From assembly GCF_905147365.1 (NCBI RefSeq), contig NC_056423.1:910501-974500 (forward strand): 64,000 nucleotides of DNA. The letters run 5' to 3'. This document shows, piece after piece, positions 42,015 through 51,938 of this stretch. How positions within the stretch are numbered: position 1 is the first letter of the stretch; every line of letters starts with the position of its first letter. Position numbers and translations under genes: made by a program. Source of the stretch: Aricia agestis (taxonomy: Eukaryota; Arthropoda; Insecta; Lepidoptera; Lycaenidae). A model generated the notes under the pieces. That model did no database searches. It was not told the origin of the DNA and saw nothing but the letters and a program-made list of their open reading frames with translations.

Positions 42015-43930
42015 CAAGAAGTGGCTCCAGTTTCCGGCCAATCTTTTTATGTTTTGAAAACACTCCACTCTCCAGTTACGTTTATAATAATTATTCCTTC
42101 CTAAAACCCCAGCTTCTAAATCCTTGGTATCTCCTATTGATAAGACTGCGGGCTCCGGGCGCTAATAACTTGTTGTATATTTATCGCATGCGCCCGATTA
42201 TCGCATGCGCTCGATTAGATAATGCGTATCGCATGAACATCCCTGTAGGCAGGAATTGCGTACCGAATGATTTTTATTCGCTCCTTGAATGTATTTTAAC
42301 CGACTGTGAAAAGATGATTAATATTTTCTTGCAGATATAATATTTTGTTGTATTTTCTACTATCCTGCTTTTTTTGTTGCTTTGTAAAAACGAATATATC
42401 CCTCGACTCTTTTATTAACACCCTTATTAACTTAATATCAGTAATATGTAAGTACTAAAAAAAATAGTTCAGAGTTAAGTAAGTACAGAAATCTTTAAAG
42501 AGTTAAAAACCGAAATTTAAACGAAATATTGCAAAGAAAGGAATATTATGGTATGAATAAATGTATTATAAAATTGAAAATATATTTAAGTAACTGTAAT
42601 TTTCACGAGGATAAACCTAAAGATGATTAAAACAAAAAATCCCGCATAGATATTACCTGGGCTTCTCGGAAAACCTAGCTATTTTAATGTGCACTAATTC
42701 TATAAAATCTATAAATAAAATCATCTAGGTTTTCCTCTACCTGCAAAATCCTAGGATTTTCATGTTGTTTTCCGTAGTTTAAATTGTTATAGGGAAATAA
42801 GATTCTGAGTTAGGGTCAGGTTACATTACAACATGACGCATGTAATGCGAAGTATTTTAATGGATCATTCCAAACTGAACTTCATTTACTACACAAGAAG
42901 ATACGCATTGAATTGACAGACTTCCTGGTATTGGTTCATGGTTGCCTGTTCCAAATATAATTGTCTAATTTAAAAAAAAAATCCAAAGCCGAACGTATAA
43001 CCTCCTCGTTTTTGGAAGTCGGTTAAAAATGCATCACATCGACGGGTCTCGCCGCAATATGAACTGACCCTTAGAGTAGTTTATTCTGAGAAGATTTATC
43101 TGCTATAGTTAATATGTGACTCATTATAATACGGAAAATAATGATTTCTTGCTTACAATGATAAGAATGATTACTAATCCTTTAAGAATAATTTTATTAT
43201 TGCTACGCTTATTAAACTGGTTTTCGTCAGCTACATAACCTTTTTCTAGAAAATCTAGACCTACTAATTGAATCTAATTGTTACTGCAATAGAAGGACAT
43301 AAAACACAATATTAATTCCACCGATTCATGGTTCGATATTTTCAATACCATCTAACGCTTCAATCAATAATCATATTTTATGCCAGGTTGGTAAGCCTAA
43401 TTTAACTTAGAATATTTTGTCTAATGCGGGATTCAAATTCACGAACCCTCCATTATGTAGGTACTTGGTTTGCTAGTCTAGTTCTATTAAAGCCAATTCA
43501 TTCTAGCTTCTAAGCCTGATCATTGTAATTTTTTTCTAAGTCTTCAGCCTTCAGTCATGATTTCTATATTGATATCATAGCTAATCCTTCCCACGGTAAA
43601 AAAACAATATTCAAATTAATAAAACACATAAAGCATACCTCGATATTAAAACACACCACGTGCCGCCTACATCGCCAAAGGCTAATATACAACATACAAA
43701 AAACCTGAACATAATCACAAAATGTGAACATAAATTTGACATAAAGAGGTGTTATAATTGATGTGGGCAACATAAAAAGACGGTGAAGGCTTCATTTTTA
43801 TTTTGCGATAACTTTTTATTTTTATTTTGCAAGCATATTTTGATACTTGCAAAAGGTTTGTAAACTGATGGTCTTGAAAAGGAACTAACTGTGACGACGT
43901 AACGCATCGCCAATATTATATTATATTATG
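42015..43930. other. Long unannotated stretch
   Basis: No gene. 42184-42220 has two tandem copies of a TTATCGCATGCGC(C/T)CGA unit. 42669-42735 can fold (GAAAACCTAG, 18-bp imperfect arms) and is followed by the palindrome AAAATCCTAGGATTTT at 42747-42762. 43430-43450 has a weak B-box-like GATTCAAATTC. Otherwise AT-rich and single copy. Confidence 0.35.
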
Positions 43931-44006
43931 TCTCCGTGGTCCAGTAGTTTAGGACGTGGCTCTTGACTCGGAAATCTTGCGTGGGTTCGATTCCCGCGTT
44001 GGACAA

Positions 44007-44061
44007 ACGTGTTATTTCCAAGTTTGGTTAGGACAGACAACCAAACTTGGAAATAACACGT
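44007..44061. repeat. Perfect hairpin A-A', 23-bp arms
   Basis: Left arm 44007-44029 (ACGTGTTATTTCCAAGTTTG..), 9-nt loop AGGACAGAC, right arm 44039-44061, exact complement. Confidence 0.97.
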
Positions 44062-44105
44062 CAGACAATCATGTTATTAGTGCAGGCTAATAACATGATT
44101 GTCTG
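44062..44105. repeat. Perfect hairpin B'-B, 19-bp arms
   Basis: CAGACAATCATGTTATTAG, loop TGCAGG, then the exact complement at 44087-44105. The right arm is in the normal SINE-B position; the left arm is the inverted duplicate. It directly abuts the A-A' hairpin. Confidence 0.97.
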
Positions 44106-44575
44106 ATAAGTAAGATGATCCATGCGTCGGATGGGCATGTAAAAAGTCGGTCCTAAGTCTCACCACTCGCTATCAAGTCTCGCCAGTTGTAGTCGTCATA
44201 CGTACCTATTACTGGGTTATAAAAGTAAACGTCCTCTAGTGTACTGCGCACACATTTGGGCGCTACAAAATTATTCCTGAGATCACAGTCACTGCAATCG
44301 GTGTGGAAGGAATATTATTTGATGTTTCACATTTGCCTTAGTCTATGAAACACTCATCGTCTTTATTAAAGTACTTAAGTTCAAAAAAAAGGCTTACAAG
44401 GTCAGATGTTGTAAACAGGAATACTTGAACACTTCATAATAACGAATGTTACATTGAGGCGCATAAAGATGCACAAAGTGAAGACAGTAGAAGGTAATCG
44501 ATATTTTCGCTCTGAGTTTCGCTCACATGTGCTTGGTTCTTTATGAGCGTAAATTGACCAGGCCCTTAAGTCTAA

Positions 44576-44731
44576 GACTTTTTCTTTATCGCTTCTTTAT
44601 AGAATCGCCGATCAAAATGTATGGAATTCACATAAGCGTTCGTTAATATGACGGTGACGTTCGACTCGTCTAATGCCAATTCCATACATATTTTTAATCG
44701 GCGATTCTATAAAGAAGATAAAGGAAACGTC
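44576..44731. mobile_element. MITE with about 53-bp TIRs
   Basis: GACTTTTTCTTTATCGCTTC..TATGGAATT at 44576-44628 is inverted at 44677-44731 with a few indels. Shared core CTTTATAGAATCGCCGAT. The loop is about 48 nt and there is no coding sequence. Confidence 0.75.
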
Positions 44732-44934
44732 TCGGCTACAGTCCATGATGTGGATCACGCGCGGTTTGTTTTGCATGTTTTTTGTTTGTCATAAACCTCT
44801 TACTGTCGCTGCCTCTTACTCAGTGACGAATAATAATTTCTTAACTGAAAGAAGAAGTAGAAAGATTTTGACCTTGGTGTGATCCTTTTAAATCGTCAGG
44901 GTCAGGTCACATTGCAAGATAACAAGGGGGTGCG

Positions 44935-45113
44935 AAGCGATAGCAAATTAATTAGTCTGTTTGTCTGTTGCTTCTTCACGCCGAAACAGCTCAACCGATT
45001 TTGCTGAAATTTAGTATGGAGATATGTTATGTCGTGGAAAAGAACGTAGGACTTTTTAAGTACGGTTCCCTCACGATAGACAAAGATGCAACGGATTTGC
45101 GGACGTCGTCTAA
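44935..45113 (+). mobile_element. Hel-1 copy, diverged
   Basis: GTCTGTTTGTCTGTTGC, TTCACGCCGAAACAGCTCAA, TTTAGTATGGAGATATG, GTACGGTTCCCTCACGATAG, decayed hairpin GCAACGGATTTGC, and CTAATG at the 3' end. Confidence 0.6.
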
Positions 45114-45543
45114 TGCTTAATAATTTTTACGGACCACTTTTGAAGTGCCGACAAAATAATGTGCCAACAAAATAATCAACATTACGAGACATAAACTACA
45201 TTTATTAAATGTACGGTTTCTACGGAATTTTCTATGTGTGTTTCAAGTTTCAACATTACAGATCATAAACTACATTTATTCAAAAATGTACGGTTCCATT
45301 TTATATATTTTGTCAGGTCTAATATAAATGTTCTAATAACTATTTCGCCACTCCAACACGATTGTTTTTATCACCCAACAATGTCGAACAAATCGATACC
45401 GACCGCTGGAACTCTGATTAATCGCACCAGGTGTAGTAATTAATTCAAACATTGTACTGGTGTTAGTCATAGGTAGAAATAGATACGAAATAAGAAAGTC
45501 AGAGGTCAAATAGATTAGAATAGAACAGTGCGAAAAAGATTTA
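45114..45543. other. Unannotated sequence
   Basis: No gene. TGTACGGTT(C/T)C and ACTACATTTATT words recur at about 45190-45300, suggesting a short local duplication. A 69-codon frame lacks motifs. Confidence 0.3.
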
Positions 45544-45703
45544 GGGTGGGTTACACCAACTTACTTTAACTATAACTTTAACTATAACAAAATGTCATAT
45601 TATGTACTGTCAAATCTCTGGTTAAAATCAATAATGGACGCGATATTTGACGATAACCTTAACCTTAACTATAACAACGCCTCTGGTGCAATGCAATCCA
45701 CCC
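45544..45703. mobile_element. MITE with GGGTGG ends and TA flanks
   Basis: GGGTGGGTTACACCA at the left, GGTGCAATGCAATCCACCC at the right (inverted). TA on both sides (45542-45543 and 45704-45705) suggests a TA duplication. Subterminal AACTATAAC/CTTTAACTATAAC words recur at both ends. Non-coding. Confidence 0.65.
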
Positions 45704-46180
45704 TAAAGACAAAACTTTAAAAATATTTTTTGGGATAAAAGTTTTTGCCTAAATAAGCCGATCATTTGCTCTTCAAGCAAAAAAGTCGTTTCTGAACAAT
45801 TTCTCAAAAAGACTAGACATTAGACAGTGAACACGAGAATTTAATATTAGATGGTTGCAAAAACAATGGCATATTTCCTAAGAGAGACAGGATGATCAAA
45901 GTTCAAATTAAAAAAAAAACGATCCAGCTAGGTTTTCTTTCATTAGAAAATGGTTTTCCAGAAACAAAATCCATCTAGAGCGTTTTTCCTTTTCCAAGAC
46001 TTCATACTAAATTTTATGGAAATACTTGAAGTCGTGAAATTTAGGACTAAGCAAGTGCAAAATATGAATACAAAATAAAGCTTCCAGCGACAAAAAATCT
46101 CAAAAAACGAAACATTCAATCCAAAGAACGAAATAGACAAAACCTCTCTCCGTCGTCGCTCCTATAACTACATAGGTATA
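45704..46180. other. Unannotated sequence
   Basis: No gene. The last 25 bases (GCTCCTATAACTACATAGG) recur as GCTCCTATAACTACATC at about 47653-47671 on the other side of the large foldback element. Confidence 0.35.
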
Positions 46181-47630
46181 TAGTCTAAGCGATAAGTTGA
46201 GAATGGCGAAATATAGAGATAAGGGTCATAAAAATACGTGCGATACCTCATAAGATTCGGGAAGACGTCTAGAAAAAGGTATCGGAAGCGTGTATTAGCA
46301 CACAAAAAATTGCAAAAGTTATAAGCAAATTAAGTTGCAAAAAAAAGGTATTATGTTTTTTATTAAAAACTCCGAAACTATTAACATTTAAGAAATTTAA
46401 AAAAGAGATTCTTAAAGAAGAGGAAATTTCCATAAAAAAATCCAAACTCCCAAAATTCTATCTCTATTATTTATAATTTAAATTTAACGCTGAAAGTAAG
46501 CCTCCGCGCGGCATTTTTAGGTAGCGCGCACGGCTTCAAAACCGAGCACGTCACACTGATTATTTTTTTAAAGGCATTAAATATTAAATTAAAATTTTCA
46601 CAAACGTATGGTGTATTCCGAACACTTCAAAGAATTTGCTCCCGTTGGAAATTTAACTTAAAGTTAATTTTTCAACGAATTAGACAAATTATGTTAACTA
46701 ACGAAATTTTTCCGAACTTCCGTCCTCATTGTACTTTAAAGAAAATGTTTAAATAATTTTCGTAAAATTTTTCACTTCGCGGAGCCCTTGATATAAACAT
46801 ACTTAACAAGATCACGCCATAAAAGTTAAAAAAAAATTATACTTTGTTTATAATCATTTTTTAACTTGAACAAAAAACTAGAAATCCACGTAATATTGTC
46901 AAAAAAAAAATTGTTTAATTTATTATCACGTAATTGATTTCATATCAATAAAGGACATGCATTAACTAAAAAAACATTTTTTTCCGCCATTCGCTAATAA
47001 AAATTTTTTAAACCAATGGACTATTTCGATGCTTTTAATTTTTTTTTTTCTTACCTTTATTCTCTTGAAAATATTATGATTTTTAGAAACAAATTTTTTT
47101 CTTAATAACAATTTATTTTATTGTTTATAATCGTTTTTTTTAATATTTCTTTAGTTTAAATTATTATTTTAGAAAAAAAAATCCTATTAAAAATCATGAT
47201 TGATCGTCCTCAATATGGATACAAAAACAATTTTTTTTTATCAACAATTTCATTGTTTATTAACTTAACAATTTGTTATAAAAATGATATAATGATGCCT
47301 TTAAAAAATAATCAGTGTGACGTGCTCGGTTTTGAAGCCGTGCGCGCTACCTAAAAATGCCGCGCGGAGGCTTACTTTCAGCGTTAAATTTAAATTATAA
47401 ATAACAGAGATAGAATTCCGGGAGTTTGGATTTTTTTATGTAAATTTCCTCTTCTTTAAGAATCTCTTTTTTAAATTTCTTAAATGTTAATAGTTTCGGA
47501 GTTTTTAACAAAAAAACATAATACCTTTTTTTTTTGCAACTTAATTTGCTTATAACTTTTGCTATTTTTTGTGTCACACGCTTCCGCCTTATCTCTATAT
47601 TTCGCCATTCTCAACTTATCGCTTAGACTA
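46181..47630. mobile_element. Large foldback element, 330-400-bp TIRs
   Basis: The left arm (46181-46575) and right arm (47297-47630) are inverted copies with high identity. The ends read TAGTCTAAGCGATAAGTTGA and its complement, with TA as the likely duplicated target (Tc1/mariner type, inference). The left arm has about 58 nt (46225-46282) missing from the right arm. Both arms contain a lysine-rich frame ending in a stop, and a GC-richer innermost block with CCTCCGCGCGGC and GAGCACGTCACACTG. The 720-bp interior is extremely AT-rich, with no transposase. Confidence 0.85.
47395..47577 (-). other. Lysine-rich 60-codon frame in a TIR, possible captured gene fragment
   Basis: The right arm encodes, on the minus strand, a 60-residue frame with KTPKLLTFKKFKKEILKEEE and a C-terminal KLPEFYLCYL before the stop. 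The left arm (about 46310-46470, plus strand) encodes almost the same peptide with SKLPKFYLYYL, also followed by a stop. Because the arms are copies, conservation between them need not reflect selection. No family recognised. It could be the tail of a transposase or host exon captured when the TIRs formed, or AT-rich chance coding. Confidence 0.3.
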
Positions 47631-47970
47631 ATAGTCTATGCCCAGTCTCACTGCTCCTATAACTACATCTATAGTCTACGGCCAGTCACACCCAGCTTAC
47701 GTCACTACGGTGGTCCTTAATTAAGACATAAGCTCATAGGCCCAAACGTGACCCACCACCCCGCTAACAACGACACGAATGTAGTGGCACTAGATACGAC
47801 TAGATTTTTTTCACAATTTGTATATAGCCTCCTTTTTTGAAGTCAGAAATGGATCAGTTTTGGCACAATAACATGATTCGTAGGTTCTTAATCCTGCCAA
47901 CAATACAATATTCACATAAACCTGAAAAAATTAGACTCCTGTCGCAGTCAGTTAGGATATAAAATATAAA
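47631..47970. other. Spacer with short imperfect repeats
   Basis: TAGTCTATGCCCAGTCTCAC and TAGTCTACGGCCAGTCACAC (about 47632-47690) are imperfect direct repeats beside the foldback element. No gene. Confidence 0.4.
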
Positions 47971-48532
47971 CTAGGTAACGACTGCAAATGTGATGCGCCA
48001 AAATTCGATTATTACGCGGATTAAAACGCCTCCGTGGTCTATCGATACAGAGCGCGGCTCTTGACTTGGAGGTCGTGGGTTCGATTCCCGCGTTGGAAAC
48101 ATGTTATTTCCAAGTTTGGTTAGGACAATGCAGGCTGATCACCTGATTGGCTAACAAATAAGATGATCCATGCGTCGGATGGGCATATAAAAAGCCGGTC
48201 CTGCGCGTGACCTCTCGCCAGTCGTGTCGGTCTTCCGTCCCACTGGGTTATGAGAGTAAAGGAATAGAGAGTTCTCTTGTGTACTGCGCACACACTTGGG
48301 CAATTACTCCTGCGTAGCTGGCCTGGTTTCAATGGAACCGGTCACCGTCACCGAAACCGGTGTGGGAGCTATTTTTATTACGCGGAAACCGCAATTTTTT
48401 CTCAATCCAATTTATATGTCCATTCTTATCTCTCAAAGTATATAGTATCATTAAATCATTAAATCTTGATCTGGTTAGCCGTTTAAGCGTGGAGAACAAA
48501 GACATACTTTTGCCTTTATAATAGTAGTAATG
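47971..48532 (-). mobile_element. Hel-1 copy split by SINE-B copy 5
   Basis: Left piece: CTAG at 47971-47974, then GTAACGACTGCAAATGTGAT (decayed hairpin), GCGCCAAAATTCG and TTATTACGCGGA. Right piece from 48387: AACCGCAATTTTTTCTC to the 5' complement TTGCCTTTATAATAGTAGTA near 48532. The pieces become colinear when SINE-B and one 12-bp duplicate are removed. Confidence 0.6.
48021..48374 (+). mobile_element. SINE-B copy 5, full length with 12-bp TSD
   Basis: The reference copy. TTATTACGCGGA is duplicated exactly at 48009-48020 and 48375-48386. The head GCCTCCGTGGTCTATCGATA to GTGGGTTCGATTCCCGCG (B box 48078-48088) is tRNA-like. The body has CCAAGTTTGGTTAGGACAAT and GATGATCCATGCGTCGG, and the 3' end is CCGTCACCGAAACCGGTGTG. 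Length about 354 bp. A frame on the minus strand here is spurious. Confidence 0.9.
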
Positions 48533-48872
48533 AAGTAATAATACTCTAATGATTTGCCTGGTTTTAGCAGCAATAATGATATTAAGACAGAACCTTTTTC
48601 AGAAGATACTTAGAAGTAATTATGTTCATAATGCGTTTACCTAAACCGATAATCATATTGGGCCTAATGTTTCTTCGCAGGGAATTTGTTTAATGTCTTC
48701 TAATACCACACTATGATGCCCAAAATTATACTGTAAAATGGCTAAATAATCAAACACACGATATGTTCATTAAAGTTTTACCTACAATAATTGAAAATCC
48801 ACGATTGTGATCAAATTTTCAGTTAGTTGAATATATTTTTTTTATTTTTTCATTTTAGTATTTTTGATTACT
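48533..48872. other. AT-rich spacer
   Basis: No gene or repeat recognised. Confidence 0.4.
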
Positions 48873-49280
48873 CTTTCTACACTCTACGAAAGTATGTTTG
48901 TCTGTTATCTTTTCACGCCCAAACCGCTGAACCGCTTTCGCTGAAATTTGGTATGAAGCTACTTAGGGTGAAGCTAAACGAGCGTATTTTGTGAGTGAGT
49001 CGCAGAATTTCGGCTGGCAGAAATTCTGCTGCATTCAGTTTCATACAAAAGTCCTTTTTGATTCACACGAGCGTAATTTTGTGAGTCATGATTTGTATCA
49101 AAAGATATTTACGCGGCAGAAACTCATGGGTCACAAAATTACGCTCGTTTGGCTTCACCCTTAGAGTCCGGGGAAAGGACGTAGGCCACTTTTTATGCCG
49201 AAAAAATGTACTATTTCCGTGCGATAAATAAATTGTAACACAAGTTCACAACTAATAATACAGTTTTAAGCGTCATCTAG
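48873..49280 (+). mobile_element. Hel-1 copy split by a Harbinger-like MITE
   Basis: ACTCTACGAAAGTATGTTTG, CACGCCCAAACCGCTGAACC, GAAATTTGGTATGAAGCTAC, then the MITE at 48966-49160. It resumes with GAGTCCGGGGAAAGGACGTA and GTGCGATAAATAAATTG and ends at CTAG, 49277-49280, followed by T. The 3' hairpin is replaced by unrelated AT-rich text. Confidence 0.68.
48966..49160. mobile_element. Harbinger-like MITE, TTA target duplication
   Basis: GGGTGAAGCTAAACGAGCG at the left and its near complement (CGCTCGTTTGGCTTCACCC) at the right, with TTA on each side (48963-48965 and 49161-49163). A 3-bp T-W-A duplication is characteristic of PIF/Harbinger elements (established). The inverted repeats extend about 33 bp, with a further GCAGAAATTCTGC palindrome inside. 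Confidence 0.72.
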
Positions 49281-49534
49281 TACTTTATTAATAATATGGT
49301 ATTACTTTTAATCTATTGAAGTCACTTCTAGACTTTAGTAATCGTTGTTCTCTAGACATCGCCCCGCCGTCTCGGTACAGTTTTATGTCACTCCGATGGT
49401 ATCGACCGCTCATTACCCTGTCTCCAACCCTGCACATTTAAATATTATCCACAATAGAGACATACAGTCTATCCATACACACATAATATACAGTAGTGTA
49501 GCTTGTTTTAAATTGACTCCAAGTTATATATATA

Positions 49535-49866
49535 TTTTTTTTTATGAAATAAGGGGACAAACGAGCAAACGGGTCACCTGATGGAAAGCAACTTCCATCG
49601 CCCATGGACACTCGCAGCATCAGAAGAGCTGCAAGTGCGTTGCCGACCTTTTAATAGGGTAATAGGGGAGGGTAGGGAAAGGAAGGGAATAGTTGAGGGT
49701 AGGGAAGGGAATAGGGTAGGGGTTAGGGGATTGGGCCTCCGGTAAACTCACTCACTCGGCGAAACACAGCGCAAGCGCTGTTTCACGCCGGTTTTCTGTA
49801 AGAACGTGGTATTTATCCGGTCGAGCCGGCCCATTCGTGCCGAAGCATGGCTCTCCCACGTATAAA
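49535..49866 (-). mobile_element. SINE-A copy 10 (diagnostic-variant subfamily)
   Basis: Minus strand, T-run to 5' end CACGTATAAA at 49857-49866. Shares TATTTATCCGG, GAATAGTTGAGGG and GGGTAGGGGTTAGGGG with copies 8 and 12. AGAGGGAA is missing before GGGTAATAGG. It abuts the 3' end of a Hel-1 copy. Confidence 0.92.
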
Positions 49867-49867
49867 A

Positions 49868-50010
49868 TTTAGATGACGTCCGCAACTCCGTTACGCCAAA
49901 ATTCGCTGATGACCTTGGAGGCCAACATTTTCGAGGGACTCGATTATGATTATGCCCATAACGAATTTCAGAAAAATTGGTTCAGAGGTTTGGGCGTGAA
50001 GAGGTATTGC
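49868..50010 (-). mobile_element. Hel-1 fragment, 3' part
   Basis: GATGACGTCCGCAACTCCGT (hairpin GCAAC..GTTAC), GCCAAAATTCGCTGATG, and GTTCAGAGGTTTGGGCGTGA near the right. The 5' end is missing and the terminal CTAG reads TTTAG. Confidence 0.6.
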
Positions 50011-50115
50011 GGTGTGAAACTACTCTTATCCGTAACCTAATAAGTAATAATATAGTTAAGTTTTAAGGTGACGCCGCGTTAAAGTAAAACATCGTTTTGG
50101 ATATGTTTTAGATCG

Positions 50116-50169
50116 CTTGTTTTCTATGAGAGGCCGCGCGGGCCGGGCCGGCCTCTCATAGAAAACAAG
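50116..50169. repeat. Perfect hairpin, 21-bp arms with GC-only loop
   Basis: CTTGTTTTCTATGAGAGGCCG and its exact complement flank the 12-nt loop CGCGGGCCGGGC. Not assigned to a repeat family in the window. Confidence 0.9.
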
Positions 50170-50652
50170 AAATGGAACAGCAAGAAATAGAAATGGTGTA
50201 AGCGACAAAATGGTTTTAGTCGCGTAATTGAAAAACCATAAATATATTACATATAAGCTATGGGCAAATTATAGTGTATGCTTGAATTAATGGGCAAATT
50301 ATAGTGTATGCTATGTACAAATTTTGGAAGCTTAAATCATTCTCCTCTGTTGGCAAAATTAGAATATCTGTTTTATATAGGTATTTTTGATTAATTATTC
50401 TGTCTTATAAAAGTTGACCAATCGTGTTATGCTATGGGTAATTCAAAGACAAAGACATGATGAATACTGACTATGAACTTTAATTTCTTAGCTTTAGTCA
50501 TTGTTGAGAAAAATCGATATCTCTGCAGCCAAATTATCACGGCGCCACCTTAAGGCCCAATTCACACCGGATCGGCAGCGGCCGGCAGCGGCGCGAAGAG
50601 CACTTTTAGTGTGAAATAATTTTAAACTTTATTTACATACTTACTTACTTAC

Positions 50653-50699
50653 TTTGAAGTTTTCAAGCGATACTACTAGTATCGCTTGAAAACTTCAAA
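50653..50699. repeat. Perfect palindrome, 23-bp arms, 1-nt spacer
   Basis: TTTGAAGTTTTCAAGCGATA plus CTA, spacer C, exact complement at 50677-50699. It lies within the left arm of the 50554-51662 element and has no partner in the right arm. Confidence 0.95.
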
Positions 50700-50730
50700 A
50701 GTGCTCGAGGCGCCGCGCGACGCCGCGCGA

Positions 50731-50838
50731 CCGTCGGCGGAAAGTGCTCGCGGCTTCCCGTTACCGCGCGCGTCGTCGCGAGGCGCCTCGAGGCGCCTCG
50801 AGGCGTCGCGAGGTGCCGCGAGCACTTTCCGCCGACGG
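50731..50838. repeat. GC-rich inverted repeat, 23-bp perfect arms
   Basis: CCGTCGGCGGAAAGTGCTCG plus CGG at 50731-50753 is exactly inverted at 50816-50838. Between them is a self-complementary CGAGGCGCCTCGAGGCGCCT stretch (50779-50808). Confidence 0.93.
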
Positions 50839-51742
50839 ACGCGCGGTGCACAGTGGATCGAAAATCCAGTATCATAGACATAAGAACTTGAATTTCCAGA
50901 TGTCATTTTTTTGGGCTGAAATATGGTCTCCTAGTTGTTATTACATAATAAAATGTAAAAAGACGCAGCTACGTGTAATAAAAAGGGAGTTACAATTTTT
51001 TATGAAAGTAAAGAACACGGATCATTTAACAAAAAACAATAGAATATGTCAAGTAGTTCCAGACAATTTAATTTAATTCAGTCGGAATTTTTAAATTGTT
51101 ACTGGGGACACTGGAAAAGAGAGGGTTGATACATTATATCACCATAATAATTTCTTTCTTCTTTCTATTTGAACTAATTAACCAAAACGAAGTATAAATG
51201 GTGCCGTAATACAAAATATGGCAAAATGTGAGTAATAATTAGTACTATAACAGTGTGTGAGGATATAACGGCCAACCATGCGATTCCAGAGATATTATGC
51301 TTATTTTTCATGTCGGCTCCATACTAAAATTTCTTAAAAAAATTATTACCTCCTTATTATTACACGTAGATGAGTCTTTTTACATTTGATTATGTAATAA
51401 CAACTAGGAAAACATATTTCAGCCCAGAAAAAGACATCTGGAAATTCAAGTTCCTATGTCTATGAAACTCGATTTTCGATCCACTGTGCGGCGCTCTGAA
51501 GGTAGCGCGCGGCCGCCAGCGGCCGCGAGCGTCCACAAGCGGCCGCCCGCGGCGACGCGAGCCGCCTCTGCCGGCCTCGCTGCGCCTCTTCGCGCCGCTG
51601 CCGGCCTCGCCGCTCCTCTTCGCGCCGCTGCCGGCCGCTGCCGATCCGTTGTGAATTGGCCCTAAGCTGGCTCCACATGATTGCATAGTTCAGCTCTCTA
51701 AAGTCATTCGACATCTTGCTCATGATATCTTGATCTGATATA

Positions 51743-51938
51743 TTACTGCAATGTTCTCACGCTAGACGGCAGCACCAGCATAAACAGGGAACAAAAAGTT
51801 TTGTTCGACGTTTGACAACGCGCAACGTTTCTGTCAATATTCTGGACGTATGCAACATGTCGGATTTTAGCCGGATTATTTACTGTGTGTGCTAATAGCG
51901 CCCTCTGCACCGCCCTTCACGTAATATTCCCTATTCGG
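51743..51938 (-). mobile_element. REP-F copy 3
   Basis: Minus strand: TACTGCAATGTTCTCACGCT, AGACGGCAGCACCAGCATAA, AACGTTTCTGTCAATATTC, GGATTATTTACTGTGTGTGC, GCGCCCTCTGCACC, CACGTAATATTCCC. The most complete copy; it sets the family ends. Confidence 0.75.

Larger units (their letters stand above)
43931..44310 (+). mobile_element. SINE-B copy 4 with a double foldback
   Basis: tRNA-like head TCTCCGTGGTCCAGTAG to GGGTTCGATTCCCGCG (intact B box at 43983-43996), then the body. Between TTTCCAAGTTTGGTT and the GATTGTCTGA block, where other copies have about 20 nt, this one has two perfect hairpins (44007-44061 and 44062-44105). The body continues normally with AAGTAAGATGATCCATGCGT. The 3' end is degenerate (CACTGCAATCGGTGTGGAAG). 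AATATTAT near both flanks may be a target duplication. Confidence 0.85.
50554..51662. mobile_element. GC-rich foldback element of about 1.1 kb, TAA target duplication
   Basis: The terminal 47 bp are inverted copies with few mismatches: GGCCCAATTCACACCGGATC..GCGCGAAGAG at 50554-50600 and the complement at 51617-51662. TAA lies on both sides (50551-50553, 51663-51665). A second inner pair (50848-51003 with 51336-51489) also matches. The arms are rich in CGCCGCTGCC units, and the left arm contains two further palindromes. Termini and TAA suit a PIF/Harbinger-type element (inference). Alanine/arginine-rich frames here follow from the GC-rich repeats and are not genes. Confidence 0.8.

Noticed and set aside
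48028..48100. A functional tRNA gene
   Set aside because: It is the head of SINE-B, shared with four other copies and flanked by a retroposition-type target duplication.
50676..51723. Alanine/arginine-rich proteins on both strands
   Set aside because: They overlap in several frames and arise from the palindromic GC-rich arms of a foldback element.
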